From Nitrospirota bacterium (GTDB lineage Bacteria > Nitrospirota > Thermodesulfovibrionia > Thermodesulfovibrionales > UBA1546), in NCBI GenBank assembly GCA_016208915.1, contig JACQXE010000048.1, positions 1 to 48,816 of the forward strand: a DNA stretch of 48,816 bases, given 5' to 3'. A program made the translations under genes and the position numbers. Shown here piece after piece: positions 1-8,061 of this stretch (the first letter of the stretch is position 1; the number at the start of each line of letters is the position of its first letter). The notes under the pieces were generated by a model. That model was not told the DNA's origin and searched no databases. It saw nothing but the letters and a program-made list of their open reading frames with translations.

Positions 1-744
1 AAATAGGGACAGCGACTATTTTCTTGACTTATTAAGATAAAACACATATTATTACTTCCATGCCAAGAATGGCTCGTGCAGTAGCAATAGGGTATCCCAA
101 TCATATAACTCAACGAGGCAATTATCGCCAGACAGTTTTTGAAAGTGATGGAGATTATCAGCAATATTTGGAGTGGCTGAAACTTTATAGTAGTAAATAT
201 TCACTAAAGATATGGGCTTACTGTCTTATGGGGAATCATGTGCATTTTATCGCAGTGCCTATGGAGAGTGATTCACTGTCAAAGACCTTCAATACACTTC
301 ATATGAGATATTCTCAGTATTTCAATACGAGGAATAAAGCAACTGGTCATCTGTGGCAGGGGCGTTTTTTCTCATGTATGCTTGATGAGAGGCATCTTTA
401 TGCAGGGATAAGATATGTAGAAAACAATCCTGTCATGGCAAAAATAGTAAAGAGAGCAGAAGAATATAACTGGTCAAGCGCAATAGGTCATGTAAAGGGC
501 AGAACAGATACTATAATATCGAATGATTGTTACATTGTTGAAAGGATAAAAGACTGGGCGGCATATTTGAGGGAGAAAGAGGATAAGACTCTGGAAAATG
601 ATATAAGGCAGAATACAAGGACAGGTCGTCCATGCGGTGATAACAGCTTTGTATTAAGGATAGAGAAATTGCTTGGGAGGAAATTATCTGCGTTTCCATG
701 GGGGAGACCACGGAAAAGCAAATAAATAGTCGCTGTCCCTATTT
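1..744 (+). mobile_element. RAYT element with perfect 20-bp terminal inverted repeats
   Basis: Bases 1-20 (AAATAGGGACAGCGACTATT) are the exact reverse complement of bases 725-744, and the pair encloses one transposase gene. The right repeat begins on the last base of the stop codon. REP-associated tyrosine transposases are known to sit between palindromic or inverted short repeats that they recognise as single-stranded hairpins. The left repeat starts at the first base of the window, so the element may extend further left. No target duplication can be judged. Confidence 0.8.
60..725 (+). CDS. REP-associated tyrosine transposase (Y1/HUH family)
   Basis: This is a 221-residue single-strand DNA transposase of the Y1_Tnp (IS200-like) superfamily, RAYT branch. 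The metal-binding HUH motif is visible as NHVHFI (His60, His62). The likely nucleophilic tyrosine is Tyr119 in RYVENNPV, a block typical of RAYTs. The HLWQGRF block near residue 97 is also typical. The length fits the family, and no frameshift or missing motif is seen, so it may be active. The ATG at 60 is the first start, without a clear Shine-Dalgarno. It stands alone inside the inverted repeats, upstream of purN, and is not part of that operon. Confidence 0.88.
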   Translation: MPRMARAVAIGYPNHITQRGNYRQTVFESDGDYQQYLEWLKLYSSKYSLKIWAYCLMGNHVHFIAVPMESDSLSKTFNTLHMRYSQYFNTRNKATGHLWQGRFFSCMLDERHLYAGIRYVENNPVMAKIVKRAEEYNWSSAIGHVKGRTDTIISNDCYIVERIKDWAAYLREKEDKTLENDIRQNTRTGRPCGDNSFVLRIEKLLGRKLSAFPWGRPRKSK

Positions 745-856
745 AATCTATTTAATTACCTATTTAATCATTACAATCTAATAAATCTTGTCAAAACCTG
801 CTGATTTTTATAGAATGGATAAAGTTTCAAAACTTGAAATGGGATGGAGGTAATCT

Positions 857-1507
857 ATGCTTAAGCTCGGCGTTCTTGCATCAGGCCGCGGTTCTAATTT
901 TCAGGCAATTATAGATGAGATAGAGAAAAAAAAGCTGCAAGCATCAGTAGAGTTATTGATAACAGACAATCCGGATGCCTATGCGATAGAAAGAGCCAAG
1001 AAGCATAATATCAGACATCTCTATATAAACCCAAAAGAGTCTGCATCAAGAGACGATTTTTTTAAGAAAATAGCGGATGAATTAAAATCTAAAGGTGTTG
1101 AGCTTGTCATACTCGCAGGTTTTATGAGGGTAGTAAAAAAACCATTGATAGATGCATTCCCGAATAGGATAATGAATATCCATCCTGCTTTATTGCCGGC
1201 ATTCCCCGGACTGCATGGACAAAAGCAAGCAGTTGATTATGGCGCGAAGATATCAGGATGCACAGTTCATTTTGTTGATGAAGGCATGGATACCGGGCCG
1301 GTCATAATTCAGGCAGCAGTTCCTGTCTTGCCTGATGATACAGAGGATACGCTCTCAGAGCGCATATTGAGTTTTGAGCATAAGATATTTCCTGAGGCTA
1401 TAAGGCTTTTTTCTGAGGGAAGGCTTGAGGTTAAAGGCAGGAAGGTTCTGATAAAAGATTATCCTGCAATTTCATCAAATATTGTAAATCCACCTTACAG
1501 GGCATGA
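857..1507 (+). CDS. purN: Phosphoribosylglycinamide formyltransferase
   Basis: This cytosolic enzyme of de novo purine synthesis transfers a formyl group from 10-formyltetrahydrofolate to GAR, giving FGAR. The 216 residues match the family length. The phosphate-binding N-terminus reads [12 protein letters not shown]. The catalytic triad is present: Asn107 and His109 in [12 protein letters not shown], and Asp145 in [10 protein letters not shown]. The ATG at 857 is preceded by a good Shine-Dalgarno (GGAGG). No other pur gene is next to it. It is followed by a repeat element and then rsmD. Confidence 0.96.
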   Translation: MLKLGVLASGRGSNFQAIIDEIEKKKLQASVELLITDNPDAYAIERAKKHNIRHLYINPKESASRDDFFKKIADELKSKGVELVILAGFMRVVKKPLIDAFPNRIMNIHPALLPAFPGLHGQKQAVDYGAKISGCTVHFVDEGMDTGPVIIQAAVPVLPDDTEDTLSERILSFEHKIFPEAIRLFSEGRLEVKGRKVLIKDYPAISSNIVNPPYRA

Positions 1508-1527
1508 TATATGTGAGATTATCAGTG

Positions 1528-1721
1528 TATAGTATTTTCGCTCATTCTCGGTCGCCAGAGTCGACCTCCTCCGCCCCAGGCGGATTCCCGCCTCGGGCGG
1601 GTCGCCCCCGCACTCAGGCGGGTTCGCCGAGGAGAAGAGGAGACGCCGAGGTGAAGAGGTTTTTGCCTCTTGATATTTAAAATTTGGAATATCGGCAAAA
1701 TAAATCCGCTCAAATACTATA
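1528..1721. repeat. Intergenic repeat, copy A, with GC-rich insert
   Basis: The segment is bounded by TATAGTATTT (1528-1537) and its reverse complement AAATACTATA (1712-1721). Inside, CGCTCATTCTCGGTCG on the left, and TTTTGCCTCTT followed by GGAATATCGGCAAAATAA and CCGCTCAAA on the right, are shared with copy B at 12275-12394. Copy A also carries a GC-rich palindromic block (about 1564-1650) absent from B. That block shares CCGCACTCAGG with the block inside the gspG-gspH junction. Apparent reading frames across it are compositional and not genes. Confidence 0.7.
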
Positions 1722-1747
1722 CCCTGACATAAACATAGGAGAAAAGC

Positions 1748-2326
1748 TTGCGAATCTCTGGTGGTGATTTTAAGGGGAGAAAGATAAGCTCGAAAAAGGC
1801 GCTGGGGCTTGTCTCGAAGCATGGCATATTAAGGCCCACCTCCTCTAAGGTCAGGGAGTCAATATTTAATATTATCGGAGGTGACATAAGGGATTCCATT
1901 TTTGTAGACCTTTATGCAGGAACAGGCGCGGTTGGTATTGAGGCCATGAGCAGGGGAGCAAGAATGGTCTTTTTTGTAGAGACTGACAGAAAAAGGGCAT
2001 TGCTCATAGAGAAGACCTTAAGCGACTGCGGTTGCATTCCGAGGGCAAGGATTATAAATCAAAAAGCATATGATTTTATAAGCAGAGCAAAAGAGGACGG
2101 ATTAAAATTCGATATAATCTTTCTCGATCCCTCATATTATTCTGCAGAACTTGAGGATGCGCTTTTTCTGCTTTCAGGGGGAGAATTGCTTTCTGAGCAA
2201 GGGGTTGTTATTGCTGAACATTCATTCAAGACAAAACTGCCTGACAAGATAGGCGCGCTCAAACAGAAGAAGGCTTACAAATATGGCGACACTATGCTAA
2301 CATTGTTCAAAACTGAGGGTGGTTAA
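1748..2326 (+). CDS. rsmD: 16S rRNA (guanine-966-N2)-methyltransferase
   Basis: RsmD is a SAM-dependent methyltransferase that modifies G966 of 16S rRNA in the small subunit. The 192-residue protein opens with MRISGGDFKGRKI. It has the conserved RPTSSKVRESIFNII stretch (residues 29-43), a SAM-binding motif I (DLYAGTGAVGIEA, about 54-66) and a motif IV that reads DPSY (127-130) instead of the usual DPPY. The start is a TTG at 1748, supported by TAGGAGA just upstream. The alternative would lose the conserved N-terminus. It lies 80 bases upstream of coaD, a pairing common in many bacteria. Confidence 0.93.
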   Translation: MRISGGDFKGRKISSKKALGLVSKHGILRPTSSKVRESIFNIIGGDIRDSIFVDLYAGTGAVGIEAMSRGARMVFFVETDRKRALLIEKTLSDCGCIPRARIINQKAYDFISRAKEDGLKFDIIFLDPSYYSAELEDALFLLSGGELLSEQGVVIAEHSFKTKLPDKIGALKQKKAYKYGDTMLTLFKTEGG

Positions 2327-2405
2327 CCAGAATAATGCAGACATTGCTCCAGAATTTATTTGCATTATTGTAAAACACTTTTTGGGTTAATATTGAGGAG
2401 GATTA

Positions 2406-2888
2406 ATGAAAAAAATTGCTATTTGTCCCGGGACATTCGATCCGATAACAAATGGGCATATTGATCTTATTGAAAGAGGGCTGAGAATTTTTGATGAGAT
2501 TATAGTTGCGGTTACGACTGCGTATAAAAAGCAGCCTCTCTTTGAAATCGAAGAAAGACTGGAATTAATAAAAGATGCAATCAGAGATTATAAGAATGTA
2601 AGGGTTGAATCCTTTGACGGACTTTTAGTCGAATATGCAAAAGCAAAAGGCGGGATTGCAGTCATAAGAGGGTTAAGGGCTATTTCTGATTTCGAGTATG
2701 AGCTTCAGATGGCTTTGATGAACAGAAGGCTCGACCTCAGCATAGAAACAGTATTTATGATGCCCTCAGAGGAGTATTCTTTTCTGACATCCACTATGGT
2801 AAAGGAGATTGCCTCGTTAGGAGGCTCTGTAAAGGGATTAGTGCCTCAGATAGTTGAGAGGGCGTTGGAGAGGAAATCCAAAAGATGA
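2406..2888 (+). CDS. coaD: Phosphopantetheine adenylyltransferase
   Basis: CoaD transfers AMP from ATP to 4'-phosphopantetheine, the penultimate step of coenzyme A synthesis. It is a 160-residue cytosolic nucleotidyltransferase. The GTFDPITNGH motif (residues 9-18, the (H/T)xGH signature) and the C-terminal STMVKEIASLGG block are both present, and the length is standard. The ATG at 2406 follows TGAGGAGGATTA, a strong ribosome site. Its last four bases (ATGA) overlap the start of the next gene, so the two are probably translationally coupled. Confidence 0.97.
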   Translation: MKKIAICPGTFDPITNGHIDLIERGLRIFDEIIVAVTTAYKKQPLFEIEERLELIKDAIRDYKNVRVESFDGLLVEYAKAKGGIAVIRGLRAISDFEYELQMALMNRRLDLSIETVFMMPSEEYSFLTSTMVKEIASLGGSVKGLVPQIVERALERKSKR

Positions 2889-3205
2889 TAACAATCGAGG
2901 ATTTCGCAAAAGTAGAGTTAAAAACAGGGAAGGTAATTGAGGCAAATAGAGTTGAAGGCTCAAACAAGTTAATCGTCATGAAGGTTAATACTGGTGAGGA
3001 CCGTCAGCTAGTAGCCGGGATAGGAAAGGCATATACGCCTGAGGAGCTTATAGGAAAGAGCATTGTTATTGTAACAAATCTCCAGCCGGCAAGACTTATG
3101 GGAGTCGAGTCTCAGGGGATGCTGCTTGCCGCCTCTGATGATGAGGGCAGGCTGTCAATTCTTATCCCTGAAAGAGAGATAAAAGAAGGCTCAAAAGTAA
3201 AGTAG
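2885..3205 (+). CDS. Stand-alone tRNA-binding OB-fold protein (MetRS C-terminal domain-like)
   Basis: This 106-residue protein matches the tRNA_bind (EMAPII/CsaA/MetG C-terminal) domain over its whole length. The core LKTGKVIEANRVEGSNKLIV, the VAGIGKAYTPEELIGK stretch and the LQPARLMGVESQGMLLAA block are classic for the C-terminal dimerisation and tRNA-binding domain of methionyl-tRNA synthetase. Here no synthetase is attached, so it may work in trans with MetG or bind tRNA by itself. It overlaps coaD by four bases. It ends only seven bases from the convergent corC-like gene, with no obvious terminator between them. Confidence 0.88.
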   Translation: MITIEDFAKVELKTGKVIEANRVEGSNKLIVMKVNTGEDRQLVAGIGKAYTPEELIGKSIVIVTNLQPARLMGVESQGMLLAASDDEGRLSILIPEREIKEGSKVK

Positions 3206-3212
3206 GAATGAA

Positions 3213-4478
3213 TTAAAGTTTTGTAATCCTGACCTTTGATATCTTTTTGTCGTCCATTTCAAGTATGAGAAATCTGAGATTGTGATATCTTACCTGTTCT
3301 CCGACCTTCGGCAGTCTCCGGAAGAGACCAAAGATAAAACCTCCGAGCGTATGGAAGTCTTCACTTGAGATTTCAGTGCCGACAAGTTCGTTAAATTCAT
3401 CAAGCCCTGTCTGTCCTGAGACTATGAATGTCCTTTCGTCTATAATCTCAACTTCCTTTTCCGCCTCCATCGCCTCAAACTCGTCCTGTAGTCCACCCAC
3501 GATTTCCTCTATGATGTCTTCGAGGGTAATAAGGCCTGCAGTGCCTCCGTATTCATCCATGATTAGTGCGATCTGCAGCTTTTTCTTCTGCATCTCGTCG
3601 AGGAGTTCTGTTACCATCTTGTTCTCAGGTATGTAATATGCCTCTCTCACAAGTTCTGTGATGGGGGAATGTTTCTGTATTTTGCCTTCAGCCATCTTTA
3701 TCAATATATCTTTTACATAAAGTATGCCTGTGATAGTGTCAATACTTTCGTTAATAACAGGGTAACGGGAATATCCCTCTTCTGATACAAGTCTTATTGC
3801 ATCGTCCACTGTTGATTCCTGCGGAATAGAAACGATCTCTGTCCGCGGCACCATTACCTCTGTGACTACCTTGTCACCAAATGCAAAGACATTGTGGAGC
3901 ATCTCCTTCTCTTCCTGTTCAAGTGTCCCCTCTTCTTGGCCTATGCTTATCATCGTCTTTATCTCCTCTTCTGTAACGAGGGGTGATAAAGGTCTTTTTT
4001 TGCCGCCAAGTATCCTGATTATGAAGTTTGATGCAAAATTAAATATCCATACCAAGGGCGAGATTGTTTTAATATAAAACGCTATAGGTTTTGCAAGGAA
4101 TAGCGATACTTTTTCTGAATGGGCGACTGCAAATGTCTTTGGCGCGAGTTCTCCGAATACAACTGTGAGGAAAGTCATCACTATGGTGGCTATTATTATT
4201 CCATCTTCACCAAAGTATTGAAGCGCCAGTGCGGTGCCAATGGATGTCGCAAGGATTGTGAAGAGATTGCCAGAGAGTATCACGGCGCTGAAAAACCTGT
4301 CATGTCTTTCTAATATCTTCTGAACAGCTTTAGCCCTGCTGTCTCCCTTCTCGAGAAGGCCCCTTATCCTTATTTTGTTAACTGCAATAAAGGAAGACTC
4401 TGAACTCGAAAGGAGTGCAACCGCTATTATAGACAGAACAATGACGATGATGAGGAATATACTATGGGGATCCATCAC
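3213..4478 (-). CDS. CorC/HlyC-family (CNNM-like) membrane protein with CBS domains
   Basis: The 421-residue integral membrane protein has the order DUF21 membrane domain (about 1-190, several hydrophobic helices), a CBS pair (about 205-325), and a C-terminal CorC_HlyC domain (about 340-418). The family is annotated as hemolysin/CorC and is linked to magnesium or cobalt transport and export. The name hemolysin is historical. VPRTEIVSIP and the EYGGTAGLITLEDIIEEIVG stretch are typical of the CBS region. It is convergent with the coaD pair and lies downstream of the isocitrate dehydrogenase gene on the same strand, separated by a short heptamer-repeat spacer. Confidence 0.9.
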   Translation of the reverse strand: MMDPHSIFLIIVIVLSIIAVALLSSSESSFIAVNKIRIRGLLEKGDSRAKAVQKILERHDRFFSAVILSGNLFTILATSIGTALALQYFGEDGIIIATIVMTFLTVVFGELAPKTFAVAHSEKVSLFLAKPIAFYIKTISPLVWIFNFASNFIIRILGGKKRPLSPLVTEEEIKTMISIGQEEGTLEQEEKEMLHNVFAFGDKVVTEVMVPRTEIVSIPQESTVDDAIRLVSEEGYSRYPVINESIDTITGILYVKDILIKMAEGKIQKHSPITELVREAYYIPENKMVTELLDEMQKKKLQIALIMDEYGGTAGLITLEDIIEEIVGGLQDEFEAMEAEKEVEIIDERTFIVSGQTGLDEFNELVGTEISSEDFHTLGGFIFGLFRRLPKVGEQVRYHNLRFLILEMDDKKISKVRITKL

Positions 4479-4480
4479 TC

Positions 4481-4515
4481 AAATTAGAAATTAAAAGTTG
4501 GAAGTTGAGAGTTTT
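4481..4515. repeat. Seven-base tandem repeat in the icd to corC-like gene spacer
   Basis: Five degenerate 7-base units lie side by side: AAATTAG, AAATTAA, AAGTTGG, AAGTTGA, GAGTTTT. The spacing is strictly seven. The run belongs to the set of heptanucleotide arrays that recur at many places in this window, and is one of the few copies outside a gene. Confidence 0.55.
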
Positions 4516-4535
4516 AAAAGGTTTCACTTTTAATT

Positions 4536-5612
4536 TTAAACTCTTAATTTTGTTATAACTGCATCAGCCACTTCTGATGTCTTTGCAGCATGGTCGTCTG
4601 GCCGGGGTTTCATATCATATGTAACAGATTTTCCCTCTGCTATAACAGAAGAAATTGCATTTTCAAGCCTGTCAGCTGCGTTGAATTCTCCGAGATATCT
4701 TAACATCATCACTCCTGAAAGCATCATAGCAAAAGGGTTCATTTTATTCAAGCCTTTATATTTGGGCGCGCTTCCATGTGTTGGCTCGAATACAGCCATC
4801 TCATCTCCGATGTTTGCTCCCGGGGCAAGTCCGAGCCCGCCGATTAGTCCTGCAGCGAGATCTGAGACGATATCGCCGTAAAGATTTGGAAGCACCAACA
4901 CATCATACAGTTCCGGCTTCTGTACAAGTTGCATGCACATGTTGTCGATGATCTTGTCTTCGAACTCTATATCGCTGTAAGCTGATGCAACGTTTCTTGC
5001 AACTTCGAGGAAGAGTCCGTCAGAATATTTCATTATGTTCGCCTTGTGCACAGCAGTAACCTTTTTTCTTTTGTTTTTCCTTGCGTATTCAAATGCGAAC
5101 TTTACTATTCGCTCTGTGCCATAGACAGAGATTGGTTTAATGCTAATCCCCGAATCAGGCCTTATAGTCTTTTTAGTCGATACCTTTATAAACTCAATAA
5201 GTTTGTTTGCCTCTTCGGAGTCTTTCTGGAATTCTATGCCTGCATAAAGATCTTCGGTGTTTTCTCTTACGATGACAAGGTCAATATTTTCGTATCTTGC
5301 GCGCCCCCCCTTAAAACTCTTGCAAGGTCTCAAACAGGCGTAGAGATCTAATTCCTGCCTTAAGGTGACGTTAACGCTTCTGAATCCTGTACCTACCGGT
5401 GTTGTCACAGGACCCTTGATTGCAACCTTATTCTTTTTTATTGAACTGATTACACGCTCAGGTAAGGGATTGCCTTCTTTTTGATAAACATCTTCTCCTG
5501 CATCCTGAATATCCCATTGAATTGGCACCCCTGTGGCTTCGAGAACCTTTTGTGTTGCATCTGATATCTCCGGGCCGACACCATCTCCGGGTATAAGTGT
5601 TATCGTATACAT
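4536..5612 (-). CDS. icd: Isocitrate dehydrogenase (isocitrate/isopropylmalate dehydrogenase family)
   Basis: This 358-residue beta-decarboxylating dehydrogenase most likely oxidises isocitrate to 2-oxoglutarate. GDGVGPEI at the N-terminus and [18 protein letters not shown] (from Ser79) fit isocitrate binding: Ser79 and Asn81 occupy the SxN positions that isopropylmalate dehydrogenases lack. [12 protein letters not shown] carries the catalytic tyrosine. In the cofactor loop THGSAPKY, Lys284-Tyr285, with Tyr332 further on, match the NADP-contacting residues of E. coli Icd, although a following arginine is not conserved. NADP use is therefore likely but not certain. The ATG at 5612 has GAGGAGA upstream. 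It is cotranscribed behind the synthase-like gene. Confidence 0.82.
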   Translation of the reverse strand: MYTITLIPGDGVGPEISDATQKVLEATGVPIQWDIQDAGEDVYQKEGNPLPERVISSIKKNKVAIKGPVTTPVGTGFRSVNVTLRQELDLYACLRPCKSFKGGRARYENIDLVIVRENTEDLYAGIEFQKDSEEANKLIEFIKVSTKKTIRPDSGISIKPISVYGTERIVKFAFEYARKNKRKKVTAVHKANIMKYSDGLFLEVARNVASAYSDIEFEDKIIDNMCMQLVQKPELYDVLVLPNLYGDIVSDLAAGLIGGLGLAPGANIGDEMAVFEPTHGSAPKYKGLNKMNPFAMMLSGVMMLRYLGEFNAADRLENAISSVIAEGKSVTYDMKPRPDDHAAKTSEVADAVITKLRV

Positions 5613-5699
5613 AACATCTGTCTCCTCGTGTGTATTATACGGGTTTCTGGTTCATAGAATAACCTGACCCCTTGTGTCCTTAATCACCGAACCCCGTTG

Positions 5700-6935
5700 C
5701 TATGGATCCACTGTCATTATCTTGCGGACTATGTCAGGATAGCTCGCTATAAACCTGAGCTCGTCATCTGTCAAAGGTTTCTGAGTATGGAGATTTGCAT
5801 ACTGGGCAAGCTCAAGTATTCTTCTTGCTTCATTGTCATTTTGGAAATGTATACCTAACTTGTCATATACATGCCTGAAGCCTTTAATTCCTCCGTATTC
5901 GCCTGTTGTTATGATTCTCCCTGTCTCAAGCAGTTCTGGTTCGCCTCTTCCTACATCTTCAGGGTCATACAGCTCGTAATTTCTCCTGTCTTTTAAAGCG
6001 CCATCTGCATGGATTCCTGACTCATGTGCGAATGCATTGGCTCCAACGCCGGGCTGGTTTATGGGTATTGGAAGGTTAAAAGCATAGGATGCATATTTTG
6101 CAAGCTTCCAGGCCTTCCTTAAATCTATATGTTCATCGAGATGAACCTTTTTTGTCAGGCCATGTGAAAATTTGAGAGCAAGTATTGTGGAGACAAGGTC
6201 ACAGTTCCCGCAGCGCTCTCCATAGCCGTTTATGGTTGTATTGATATACGAATCAACTCCTCCTTCGATTGCTCCCTGGGCACCGGCAACTGAGACCGCC
6301 TCTCCCATACCGAGGTCGTTATGGCAGTGCATTTCAATCGGAAACTTTGTTGTGAGTGCAAGAGACTTAATTCTTTCATGAATTGTGATAGGGTCATCAG
6401 CGCCAAGCGTGTCACAGTATCTGAATCTGTCTGCCCCTGCCTCTTTGGTTGCAATTACAAACTCTATCAGTCTTTCGAGTTCTGTCCTTGAGGCATCCTC
6501 TGCATTGATGCCGACAGTGGTCGCCCCCTGTGCCCTTGCGGCCTTTACAGCCTCTACAGCTGATTTGACAATATCTTTAAATGTTTTCCGTCCTTGAAAC
6601 TTGCCCTGTATCATTATCTCAGATGTTGATATAGAGACGTTCAAGTGTTTTATATCAGGACAGTTTTTAAATGTAAGTTCTACGTCCTCAGGGATAGCCC
6701 TGCACCATCCCTCAAGATGGATGCGTTTGATTGCGCCTATTTTTACAAGATCAAGGTTCCCGTTTATATAATTCACCTCATGTTTGAGAGTTGGGAATCC
6801 CATCTCGCTCTGATATAAGCCCATCTCATCGAGATAGATGTTTAACATTGTCTTTGAAAGCTTGGGAAGGAGTATCCTTGATGTCTGGACGCCATCCCTG
6901 TTTGTGACGTCAATAAGATATACTGTATTTATCAT
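5700..6935 (-). CDS. Homocitrate/isopropylmalate synthase family enzyme, possible Re-citrate synthase
   Basis: The 411-residue protein is a DRE-TIM metallolyase of the HMGL-like family, which condenses acetyl-CoA with a 2-oxo acid. The usual DTTLRDGEQ signature is replaced by DVTNRDGVQ (residues 9-17). The metal-binding HCHND (203-207) and NGYGERCGN (236-244) are intact. It lacks the C-terminal allosteric LeuA domain, so it is not a canonical isopropylmalate synthase. Candidates are homocitrate synthase (NifV/AksA-like) and Re-citrate synthase, a family member that replaces normal citrate synthase in several anaerobes. The next gene is isocitrate dehydrogenase, which favours a citrate role. 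Family assignment is firm; the substrate is inferred. Confidence 0.75.
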   Translation of the reverse strand: MINTVYLIDVTNRDGVQTSRILLPKLSKTMLNIYLDEMGLYQSEMGFPTLKHEVNYINGNLDLVKIGAIKRIHLEGWCRAIPEDVELTFKNCPDIKHLNVSISTSEIMIQGKFQGRKTFKDIVKSAVEAVKAARAQGATTVGINAEDASRTELERLIEFVIATKEAGADRFRYCDTLGADDPITIHERIKSLALTTKFPIEMHCHNDLGMGEAVSVAGAQGAIEGGVDSYINTTINGYGERCGNCDLVSTILALKFSHGLTKKVHLDEHIDLRKAWKLAKYASYAFNLPIPINQPGVGANAFAHESGIHADGALKDRRNYELYDPEDVGRGEPELLETGRIITTGEYGGIKGFRHVYDKLGIHFQNDNEARRILELAQYANLHTQKPLTDDELRFIASYPDIVRKIMTVDP

Positions 6936-6973
6936 TTTTTTGCCTCTTGCCTGCCAGATTTAGGCGAGTATAT

Positions 6974-7003
6974 ATTATAATGGAATCGACATTTATATTA
7001 CAA
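6974..7003 (-). promoter_or_regulatory. Predicted promoter for the synthase-icd operon
   Basis: On the minus strand, TTGTAA (complement of 6998-7003) and a perfect TATAAT (complement of 6974-6979) are separated by 18 bases, about 40 bases upstream of the start at 6935. An AAGAGG ribosome site follows. The call rests only on consensus similarity. Confidence 0.4.
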
Positions 7004-7019
7004 TTCTCCGGCGGCATTT

Positions 7020-7048
7020 TTGATTTTAAAGATATAAATATGTAGAAT
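7020..7048 (+). promoter_or_regulatory. Predicted promoter for the gsp operon
   Basis: TTGATT (7020-7025) and TAGAAT (7043-7048) are 17 bases apart, upstream of the GGAGG ribosome site of gspG. It would be divergent from the synthase-icd promoter in the same 147-base gap. The call rests on consensus similarity alone. Confidence 0.4.
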
Positions 7049-7082
7049 TAATTACAGCCCAATAATTGACGGAGGTAAGGCA

Positions 7083-7520
7083 ATGCAGAAGTGTAAGACA
7101 GACGGATTTACCCTTCTTGAGATAATTGTTGTTGTCTTTATCCTTGCCCTGCTGGCTGCAATAGTTACTCCGAAGATAATAGGAAGGACTGACGACGCCA
7201 GAATCACTGAGGCAAAGGTGCAGATAAAGAATTTTGAGACTGCGCTGAAGCTGTTTAAGCTTGACAGCAGTTTTTATCCGAGCACTGAGCAGGGGCTTGA
7301 GGCCCTTATCAGAAAGCCTACAATTGGAAGGATCCCTGCAAATTACAGAGAAGGAGGATATCTCGAGCAGAAAAGAATTCCCTTAGATCCATGGGGTAAT
7401 CCTTATATTTATGCGTCACCAGGGCTTTACGGAGACTTCGATATTATAAGTCTGGGTGCTGATGGGAAAGAAGGCGGAGATGGAAAGGATGCTGATATCA
7501 AGAGCTGGGACATGCAGTAG
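7083..7520 (+). CDS. gspG: Type II secretion major pseudopilin GspG
   Basis: GspG is the main subunit of the T2SS pseudopilus, assembled at the inner membrane and processed by the prepilin peptidase. The 145-residue precursor has a short leader ending in Gly8, followed by [20 protein letters not shown] with the essential Glu at mature position 5. The C-terminal part ([14 protein letters not shown], then [20 protein letters not shown]) is the conserved calcium-binding region of the major pseudopilin. A strong ribosome site (GGAGGTAAGG) precedes the ATG. It is the first gene of the run; gspC, D, E and F are not in this window. Confidence 0.95.
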   Translation: MQKCKTDGFTLLEIIVVVFILALLAAIVTPKIIGRTDDARITEAKVQIKNFETALKLFKLDSSFYPSTEQGLEALIRKPTIGRIPANYREGGYLEQKRIPLDPWGNPYIYASPGLYGDFDIISLGADGKEGGDGKDADIKSWDMQ

Positions 7521-8061
7521 AAATAAAGTCAGAAGTCAGTATCCTTCGGCGACTCGTCCGCACTCAGGTCTCCTCGGCGACTCGCCTGAGGCGAGCCGAG
7601 GCGAGAAGTCAGAAGTCAGAAGTGTTTATAATGGATTCACTCTCATCGAGCTTATTGCAGTTATATTTATACTTTCTGTGCTTGCAGGGCTTGTGATGCC
7701 TTCTTTTTATGAACTATCTGAGGGCAGTCTTAAAGCAGAGACAGGAAAGGTGGCTTCACTCCTCAGATACATGAATGACAGCGCAATATCGAGGAAGGAG
7801 ACCCTGCCCCTCAGAATCAATCTTGATTCAAAAATAATATGCTGGAAAACCCCGGATGGAGAGAAGACAGAAAATTTCAAAAGTCTTTTTGAGGTGTCCG
7901 CCGCCTCTACAGGAAATGTCTCACAAGGTGAGATAACTCTTTTTTTTGGACCTCTCGGTCTTCAGGAAAACCTTGTCATCAGGATGAAAAAGGATGAAAA
8001 AGGGATGCTCGTCTCATTTAATCCCCTAAGCGGAAGAGTCAAGATTAAAAATGAAGGCTAA
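7489..8061 (+). CDS. gspH: Type II secretion minor pseudopilin GspH with abnormal leader
   Basis: The mature part, starting at 7636 ([20 protein letters not shown]), is a normal minor pseudopilin with Glu5, and fits GspH by position between G and I. The start is the problem. Between the mature Phe and the ATG at 7489 there is no in-frame ATG, GTG or TTG. Translation must therefore begin inside gspG (ATG at 7489, 7480 or 7456), giving a leader of at least 49 residues, much of it encoded by repeats at 7526-7619. The original start was probably displaced by the repeat insertion. It overlaps gspI by 11 bases at the 3' end. Whether the long leader is processed is unknown. Confidence 0.75.
   Translation: MLISRAGTCSRNKVRSQYPSATRPHSGLLGDSPEASRGEKSEVRSVYNGFTLIELIAVIFILSVLAGLVMPSFYELSEGSLKAETGKVASLLRYMNDSAISRKETLPLRINLDSKIICWKTPDGEKTENFKSLFEVSAASTGNVSQGEITLFFGPLGLQENLVIRMKKDEKGMLVSFNPLSGRVKIKNEG
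7526..7619. repeat. Heptamer repeats flanking a GC-rich palindromic block
   Basis: AAGTCAG occurs twice in tandem at 7526-7539 and twice again at 7606-7619. Between them, 7540-7605 is GC-rich and partly palindromic (for example CTCGCCTGAGGCGAG). It shares CCGCACTCAGG with the GC-rich block of copy A near 1610. The whole block separates the end of gspG from the mature region of gspH. Confidence 0.7.

Noticed and set aside
1475-1822. Minus-strand reading frames of 60-115 residues over the purN-rsmD gap
   Set aside because: They run through the GC-rich repeat, are Arg/Pro/Ser-rich, overlap each other and the ends of purN and rsmD, and have no recognisable motif.
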